A stretch of DNA of 64,000 nucleotides, from contig JAODUO010001060.1 in assembly GCA_025642075.2 (NCBI GenBank), positions 18,501 through 82,500 on the forward strand. Reading direction: 5' to 3'. The DNA comes from Ridgeia piscesae. Its lineage: Eukaryota > Annelida > Polychaeta > Sabellida > Siboglinidae. How positions within the stretch are numbered: position 1 is the first letter of the stretch; the number at the start of each line of letters is the position of its first letter. A program made the translations under genes and the position numbers. Shown here piece by piece: positions 48,522 to 64,000 of the stretch. The notes under the pieces are model-generated. The model had not been told where the DNA came from. It did no database searches and worked only from the letters and a program-made list of their open reading frames with translations.

Positions 48522-51090
48522 TTAGTTGCATATATCCTCAGGCCAATAAGTATCATGCAGAAACAGGTCGCTACATTCATCATCCATCTCCGTGCTATCA
48601 GAGGCATGTTGATCAGCACGTTCTGCCTCCCACTCCGCACGCACCAGTCGCAAGAGCTGCATGGATGCCCGTGCATCTTCTACGGAACAGTGCTCTCCCT
48701 GTTGAATGGGGTAACCTGCCGGGGCCAAGAGAACGTTATGTTAACAGTACACTCTAACAACCATGGTCATGGTTCAAAGCCACCTCATGCAGTAGATAAC
48801 GTGTTTATAACGTATCGTATCTACGGTTTAACGATGAAGTTGCAAAGGCATGGTTCGGAACCGAGGAAGAAGATCGAGGTTTACTGTAATTTCTCTGCAG
48901 TTTTATACAACTCCAATACACACAATACCAGGCTTTATGCAGGATAACATTGTTGCCAGTTACATAGTTTTGATGGACACGTAGATATTAACTCATATAC
49001 ATACAAGCCAGTTGTGATGTGTTTTTTGAAGTATAAACACACAACACACATTTTCATGGCACAACTAATTACATCTATGATTTTGAAGATTTTTAATCCG
49101 CTCATCACATGTCCAGTGATAGTTCTACCCATCTACAAGTGGTTCTACCCATCTACAAGTGGTTCTACCCATCTACAAGTGGTTCTACCCATCTACAAGT
49201 GGTTCCACCCATCTACAAGTGGTTCTACCCATCTACAAGTGGTTCTACCCTTCTACAAGTGGTTCTACCCATCTACAAGTGGTTCTACCCTTCTACAAGT
49301 GGTTCTACCCATCTACAAGTGGTTCTACCCATCTACAAGTGGTTCTACCCATCTACAAGTGGTTCTACCCATCTACAAGTGGTTCCACCCGTCCAGAGGA
49401 CAGGTGGATGGGTCTCTGCATACAGCTATGAGCAGTACACACCCAAGAGAAGGAAGGTGAGAGTCTTCAGGGACGTGGCGTTCTTGCAGTTAAGTTTCGC
49501 CAGCTTCCTCAGTTGCTTGCACTTAGCTGTGTCACAAACCAGGTGACTTGGGTGATTAATCCCAAGAACACGGAAGTCGTTGTGCAGAGCATGACCTACT
49601 ACAATCTTCCCCTGCAATGTAGTTGAGGGTAGGTCAGACATTAGAGTGGCAAATATTGTGGGTGGTACAGACCAAAGTAAAGTTCCACTGTTCGTTAAGT
49701 GTATTGCTGTATTATGTTAATATTACATAAATAAATTTGATTTTAAAGTAAGCAAATATCTAGTCCTCATTTCGCAAGTCCTGGTGGTAGTTAACTACCA
49801 GGTACACCACTCATGCTGATAATGTGGCTGATGGATAAGGTCACTGATGTCTCTGTACGGGTGTACTTTATTCATGAACTGTCTGCTGTCTTAACCTTAC
49901 ATAGTACTGTGGTAACCATGACACCCCACCTCAAAGAACAGATGAAGTTCAGAAATAACTACAAATTTGATAATTCTGTCACAAATGAATTAGTAAAGTG
50001 TATTTAAATTATTAAACCTGTCAGATCAGGTTCAACTGGCTAAATTTGCAGGCAATATGCTTGGGGGCATTAGGACTGATATAATCAGACGCATGAGGAT
50101 GTGCAGTCCTCACCTTCAAGATGTTCTCGATGTGATGTCGTGCTTTGTCAAATGGCAAAGCGTGAGCCAGGTCAGCCTTACGGATGCCACTCCAGGGGGT
50201 GCGATAGTCTGTGATTGGCTCAGCAGGTCTTGCATAGATGTCACATAGGACGTCACCACTGAAGCTTACAATGCTGCAACGACCTGAAATATTCATAAAC
50301 ATTAGAGAGAGAACCCGGCTAATGAGCAGTGATGCTTGTATGTTTGTATTGATGTGTACATATTCATTACACCGAAGAGGTTTTCAGGTTTATTTAATAA
50401 AAAAGTAGCCCCATAAAGGCAGAATGTTACATTGTGCATATGCGTGCATGTGTTTGACATTCAAGAAAAACATTTACTAATCCATTAATTACTTGCTTCA
50501 GTTTTGCTGTTTGCAAAGACTATGAAGATTCTGCTTATTCACCTACCTAATGCACTTGTCTTTTGTGGGCCAACTCCAACAAACTCACAGTCCATGGCGA
50601 CATAATCATCATGGGTATATGATGGCCTACATACTAGCTTACTTATCAATGATGGCATGTTGGCATCTACCAAACAGTCACACATTCCCATTGACAAGTC
50701 TGTTGAGCAATCAACATGATTTGAGGCTGAAGAGTGTAAGTCCACAACACAAACACTTGAGGAAGTGTTTCTTTTCACTGATCGACAACATTCTGTGTTG
50801 TTTTCTTCTCCTTTCCTGACTTCTCTGATGAAACTTTGAGACAGGGCTGGAACATCTGCTGCTGATTTCTTACTAGAAGAGCGAGTCCGTTTTCGATTCA
50901 ACAACCTTTTGAGACGGCCTGTTAAATGTCTCTTTGCCATTTTCCTCCTGGGTTCATCACTGTTTGAGTCAGTAAAGCTGAGGTTCACCATAAGGGCATT
51001 GTCACAGGAATTTTCAGTGGATTCAGAAAGTTTGTGTTTCATCGCTGCCTTCATGGCATATGCTGAAGATTTTGGTGAATGTGCATGCAT
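48522..51090 (-). CDS. AEN: AEN/ISG20L-like DEDDh exonuclease, 4 coding exons
   Basis: 3'-5' exonuclease of the REX4/ISG20/AEN group (DNA or RNA ends, nuclear/nucleolar in known members). Exons: 50547-51090 (chosen ATG), 50114-50283, 49443-49611, 48522-48715; phases match and the total is 358 aa (human AEN 325). Motifs: YVAMDCEFVGVGP (D167, E169), CSIVSFSGDVLCDIYARP, YRTPWSGIRKADL, VVGHALHNDFRVL (D250), HCSVEDARASM (H303, D308). All five DEDDh residues are present. The N-terminal 160 residues are poorly conserved and contain basic clusters (PRRKMAKRH, RLKRLLNRKRTR) that look like nuclear or nucleolar signals. Exon 1 begins at an acceptor at 51123/51124, so a non-coding exon, or a few more N-terminal codons, lies upstream. 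Confidence 0.93.
49126..49391. repeat. 20-bp minisatellite (GGTTCTACCCATCTACAAGT)
   Basis: About 13 units with only a few substitutions (CTACCC/CCACCC, CATC/CTTC). It lies in the intron between coding exons 3 and 4 of the exonuclease, starting about 50 bp past the exon-3 donor. The long plus-strand frames are artefacts. Confidence 0.95.
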
Positions 51091-51123
51091 CTCCCACACT
51101 GCTATGGCCTGTGCTGTCAAGCT

Positions 51124-52089
51124 CTGCAAAAAGAATACCAAATAAAAGTTTTAAATGAAACACTGTCTTTTGGGGGCAGTTAACGGGTCTGTGAAATTTA
51201 CAGGAATTAAATTAGCTAGATGATTTCCCACAGTCACACTTTCGTCTAGCTCATTCATATATATCACAAACAGAATTAGATCCAAAACAGCATCCAACAT
51301 TCTGTCCACTTATTCATTATTGTATTTGTACTCGGTCCGACTTGGGCTGTCTTGGCCTTGGGAACTTGGACTTGGCGATAGCTATTTCGATCTATATAAT
51401 ACTTATAATCATGTTGCATATACAATAGAGACGACATATAATATAGTATTACGTCTGACAATAACAGAACAATTCATGCTACTGCAGTATCGCTGAGTCA
51501 CAGTTTATTGCAACACCTTGCTGTAGATATTGCAATGGCACCCTATTATCGCTCACTTGACATCGGATCTTACAATATTTCTGTAAATATTACACGCAGG
51601 ATTACATATTTTCGTAGGGTCGTACTGCTGAGCTATCATGAACGCACGTATAATGTTATTCAATGTGGTAACTAAGTATCACCTGTTTCGGCACCAGAAG
51701 ATAGTAGTGACAGCTCTAATTTAGGCACACGTGCACACTCCCTAGCGGAATGTATATACATTTGTCTGCGATAGCGCCCTCTTTCGGATCAGTCTCAAAT
51801 CTTCACAAAAGAACGCTACTGATATCGGTATGTTACTACATGTCTCCCTTGGATAAAATTAATAGGCTGTTCATGCAATATCTTGGATGTAAAACTAGGC
51901 AATATATTTGCTATCCTTGCGGCCCACGACTGGCCCCTCTCGCACAAACATCTCCTGTGCCTACAGAGGGAACTCTTCTCACGGCATTGTCGTTGTTTTG
52001 GGGTCTATTCAGAATCACAGTATCTGTATCTGTAACTGACAAAATGTCCTGGGGACACATCACGCCAGTGCGCATGGTGAGTCGACTGA
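51124..52089. other. Upstream region of AEN, no coding feature recognised
   Basis: Expected to hold the 5' UTR exon and promoter of the minus-strand exonuclease. I see no clear core promoter. The plus-strand frame at 51750-52094 has no recognised homology. Confidence 0.4.
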
Positions 52090-52450
52090 CTTAACTGTTA
52101 AAATATTGGACTAAAATTATTTTGAAATGAGTTTAGTGATTTACTTGAGACAGTGTTTGGTGGCAGATAATTCCATTCTTTAATTAATTGTGGTTGCGAA
52201 GAAGCTGTTTCCATTTAAAAAAATATGTTTGCAGAGTATCTAATTTGCAAGAACTGACTGTCATCCTTACGTGAGGATCTAGTGTTGTGTTGGATGTAGT
52301 GATCTAGCGGGATATCTATACGGTTATGTTCCATCTTGTATATTATGCTAAGTCTTAATTTTACTTCTTGTTTGGAGGATAAAACAATGGTGCAGGAACG
52401 TACACTAGCAGGAGATTCAGCCGTGAATGGGTTGGCACCAAGAACAAAAC
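52090..52450 (-). mobile_element. LINE RT C-terminal remnant
   Basis: The minus strand reads KQEVKLRLSIIYKMEHNRID, then IPLDHYIQHNTRSS, QFLQIRYSANIFF and, after a stop, FFATT. This is the C-terminus shared by Jockey/CR1-type RTs (LLYKI-H-LVDIP-YL, then YY-SFFPRTI-WN-LP). It is clearly decayed. Confidence 0.7.
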
Positions 52451-52639
52451 ATGTAATACCGGGTCCGTGTAGTCGATGAAGGCCTGTGATCGCATATCAA
52501 AAATATCCCGCCTCTACACAGTGTCACACCGGGTCATCATTTTACCAACCGTTGTATTCACGCACTGTTCTTATAGTCACACCCACTCACCCTTGCAATA
52601 CTTAACCATGCAGGTGTTTAGGCCTACATAACTACCCAG

Positions 52640-52825
52640 CAAACACGTAACGTTCCCATAACGTTAGCAGAAGGTTATAATTAGGTTATGCAGTAACTTT
52701 CCCATATATAACGTTAAGGAACAAAATGCAACTTTCACTACAAAACTTAAGCATCGTTACCGGCTAACGTTATCGTAACATAGAAATAACGTTCTGCTAA
52801 CGTTCTGATAACCTATTTGTTACGG
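52640..52825. repeat. AACGTT-rich imperfect fold-back
   Basis: The left side reads GTAACGTTCCCATAACGTTA then GCAGAAGGTTA; the right side is nearly its reverse complement (TTCTGCTAACG, TTCTGATAACC, TTGTTACGG). AACGTT or TAACGTTA recurs about seven times. It could form a hairpin of about 180 bp, as small fold-back elements do, and it sits just before the (TA)n run. Confidence 0.6.
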
Positions 52826-52828
52826 TAT

Positions 52829-52832
<4 letters not shown>

Positions 52833-52906
<74 letters not shown>
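52833..52906. repeat. (TA)n microsatellite
   Basis: About 37 TA dinucleotides, directly next to the AACGTT fold-back. Confidence 0.97.
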
Positions 52907-52910
<4 letters not shown>

Positions 52911-54733
52911 ACACTACTGCTAGCTTTCAGCCTGATCGGGCACAAATCCTCCAATTGCATCCCGTCGAGGCTGGCTGCTGTCGACTCATGCCGTCGGACT
53001 ACGAACGAGATGCTGCTGATTTTTTGACGGAATTTCAACACTACTTCGCTGTCGGTGACGGTTCACGACGCCGGAAGACGGGGACAGGGCATGATGAGGG
53101 TACTTTTAGCAAATCGCGGTAATGTTCAAACCTTTTTTAAAGCGAAACAATAAGTGGTGTCCTCTTGGTATAGTCTACAACACAGAGGCATACCGGAGTG
53201 GTCTAGGAGCACGTCTCGCTAGCGTGCGGCATATAGGAGCTTCCAAAGGTCTAGGGACGCCTGCCCATTGATTCGCCTATTTGTCAGGGTTCCTTAAAAT
53301 GACAATATCAGTAGCTGACTTGGGCTGGCCGGCAGTGGGATGTATAGCATACATGGCTATGTCTATGCTATGCCGCTGTCGTGTTGTCAGTCTGTCAGAT
53401 ATATTTCTTTTTCTAATGTCAGTGGAAACACATCCATAAGAGTGACGAACTTTATGGATGACCCATTAGGCCCACATCATCCTACTTTACTCTAAGCAGC
53501 TGACCGTAGCCATTTGCAGCAATCTGATTTTGTCCCGAGTGCAACGTCAGCCCGGGCGTCACGTCTTTAATATTTTATTAGTTTGGTTGTTTTCCTGGTT
53601 ACAGTTGCCGATAGCAAGTGATCGACACATGCACGGACGTAAACATATCGATCAGGCCCCTTGCCTTCCCGGTGGGCCGTGCAGGATCATAACCGAGATT
53701 GAAGAGACGTGCTGTAGTCGATTCCCTATTTGTAGCTTGTCGTTGTCATCAAGTAATGTACAGTGAACATTCGTAATGGATAATCAATGCTGAGATGTTT
53801 ATTTAAATACTGTTTCTACAATCAGGTGACGTCGTTTCCGCTTCGACGCAAACAAATCGTTCATGTAAATGTTACATGGTAATCGAGTGTCCAGCACCAC
53901 GTGGTTCCGGTTAATAACGATTGTCTTGCAATCGAGCAATACATATATATATATGTACGTGTTTTTTTTAACAATATTATAAGCTTGATTGTATGCCTTT
54001 ATACATAATTGTATGCCCTTATACAACCGAGCTTCAATGTGGCTACAAACGAATATAATATGTATTATTTAAATATCGATTTGACCAAGGACCATTTTTA
54101 TCATGTGGGACCCATCAATCAGTTTTGCTTATATGTCTATTTATCGTGGTGATGTCTGTGCAGAATGCACAAAAGCCACACGTGACCAATTCGGTGACAG
54201 AGTTCCCACGCTAGTGTCTATATTATGAATATATTATAAAACAGTGATTTTTTTGCAAACTTCCACGATTACTTACTTGTATTAAGGTTCATCGATATAT
54301 GACAAATCTACGACTCTTCGTGCATGTGTGGAACGTCAGCAGAGCAAGTGTCACCCAGAAACAATTTAGATGTCATGACCAACGGCCTACCATACATCAT
54401 AAATACTATTATAAGTCTTTCACACAGTGTTCGCACGGCTGTCTGCCGTTTAGAATAACGTCTCTAATTTGGCAACATGGCAAATACGCGGACTGTCCAA
54501 AGTGTCGTACATATCTGCACGACAATAGCGACGCTGTTGGCCTGACTCAAACCACGCCCGTTGTGGGCATACGTAGAACAGTTCACCCAGACATTCGTTG
54601 GATGAAACTGTGGCGCAGAACCGATCGCTGAGTCATCCGGAGGGTTCTCACCAACACGGTTGTTTGCGCCGCTGACGGCATTCGCGGATTCGTTTTCTCG
54701 GTCTCTTGAGAACGAGCGGAGTATGATGCAGTC
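52907..54733. other. Spacer between AEN and the calpain-like gene
   Basis: Open frames at 52907-53122, 53530-53766 and 54299-54631 have no recognised homology or splice support. The interval should contain the 3' UTR of the minus-strand calpain-like gene; a minus-strand AATAAA (TTTATT) lies at 53798-53803. Confidence 0.45.
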
Positions 54734-63260
<8,527 letters not shown>

Positions 63261-63872
63261 TTTCCTGAAATGAACTTACTTTATGTATTTTGAACAATGA
63301 TATGTTGTGAAGCGCCACGAACAATTGTGGATGTGGCTCTATATCAAATAAACTGTGTTTTTATTATTAAACAAATTGGAATAATACATGGGTAACATAG
63401 GAATCGAAGTTAGCTAATGTCAAATATTATAGATGTGTACACATTGGTCTACACATCGTTGTAAACACCGGGGATTTGTAGCGCTTGTAATTAGGTGAGT
63501 GTGCGTGCGGTGCGCGCGTTTTGCGTGCGCACCTTACTGGCAACATATTCTTGAACAGAATCCGTCAAGTGTATAACTGAGAATCATCACACGGTCAGTG
63601 GCTTCTTTTCTTTCTATGATTATACAATATTCTCACCGCGGTTAACCGGGAATTAATTGCTCAATTCAGGATTATAGGTGACCTGACTATCAAGAATGAC
63701 ATCGGCTTTGTGCACTGAATGAGCCGATTAAAGGGTCACTATTAACTATTAAGGTACGTCTCACAGGTCGACTAGCCCATGAGACAGCAGCATAGGAGAA
63801 AGGTTACTGTGGATCTTCGTGCCAGAGACAACGGAGCCGTTACTACCATTGATTACCCCATTAGGACTACAT

Positions 63873-63926
<54 letters not shown>

Positions 63927-64000
63927 GCGTGTGCGTGCGTGCGTGTCGTGCGTGCGTGCGTGCGTGCGTGCGTGTGTGTGGACTGTGGTGTGGTGTGTGT
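63261..64000. other. Upstream region of the calpain-like gene; (GT)n/(GTGC)n at the window edge
   Basis: An acceptor (CATTTCAG) four bases before the ATG shows that a 5' non-coding exon lies further out, in this stretch or beyond the window. 63876-64000 is a (GT)n and (GTGC)n microsatellite cut by the window edge. Nothing else was recognised. Confidence 0.5.

Noticed and set aside
49014..49546. Plus-strand frames of SGSTHLQVV/YKWFYPST repeats
   Set aside because: Antisense to the exonuclease and made by the 20-bp minisatellite, which reads open because three frames cycle through stop-free units.
53185..53260. tRNA-like stretch (GGAGTGGTCTAGGAGC)
   Set aside because: An A-box-like motif is present, but no B box or cloverleaf could be found at the right distance.
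54299..54631. 110-codon plus-strand frame with two Cys-x2-Cys-like pairs
   Set aside because: No recognisable zinc-finger spacing, no homology and no splice signals; it lies in the 3' flank of the calpain-like gene.

Overview
This is animal genomic DNA: genes are split by GT-AG introns, intergenic DNA is AT-rich, and there are many micro- and minisatellites and decayed CR1/L2-like LINEs. The protein sequences and repeat types suggest an invertebrate bilaterian, most likely a mollusc. That taxon call is inference, not something the sequence proves. Conceptual splicing gives three complete conserved genes and two small candidate genes that an ORF scan misses.

Layout. (1) 1-4136: intergenic DNA with a 1.5-kb-spaced inverted repeat whose right arm lies just upstream of the first gene. 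(2) 4137-29540, plus strand: a complete 22-exon Golgi alpha-mannosidase II gene (1151 aa). Its introns carry large tandem arrays, and at least three arrays contain copies of the gene's own splice sites. (3) 29541-32550: a probable long 3' UTR or flank with a 62-bp higher-order minisatellite. (4) 32882-38415: two convergent genes, one per strand, each predicted to encode a roughly 64-79-aa protein with signal peptide, one membrane span and short tail. They are diverged paralogues with the same intron phase. (5) 39180-47795: a repeat island with three LINEs, one carrying an SGNH-esterase plus endonuclease plus RT, and two large minisatellites. (6) 48522-51090, minus strand: a 4-exon AEN/ISG20L-type DEDDh exonuclease (358 aa from the chosen ATG). 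(7) 52090-52906: a LINE fragment, a fold-back and a (TA)n run. (8) 54734-63260, minus strand: a complete 12-exon calpain-5/6-type protein (627 aa) in which all three catalytic residues are replaced.

The genes do not form a pathway. MAN2A trims N-glycans in the Golgi, the exonuclease is nuclear/nucleolar by family, and the calpain-like protein is probably a non-proteolytic scaffold. The most unusual features are the paralogous small membrane proteins, the triad-less calpain, and the intronic satellites built from functional splice sites. The exon models come from splice consensus, reading-frame continuity and alignment from memory of family proteins; no RNA evidence was available.
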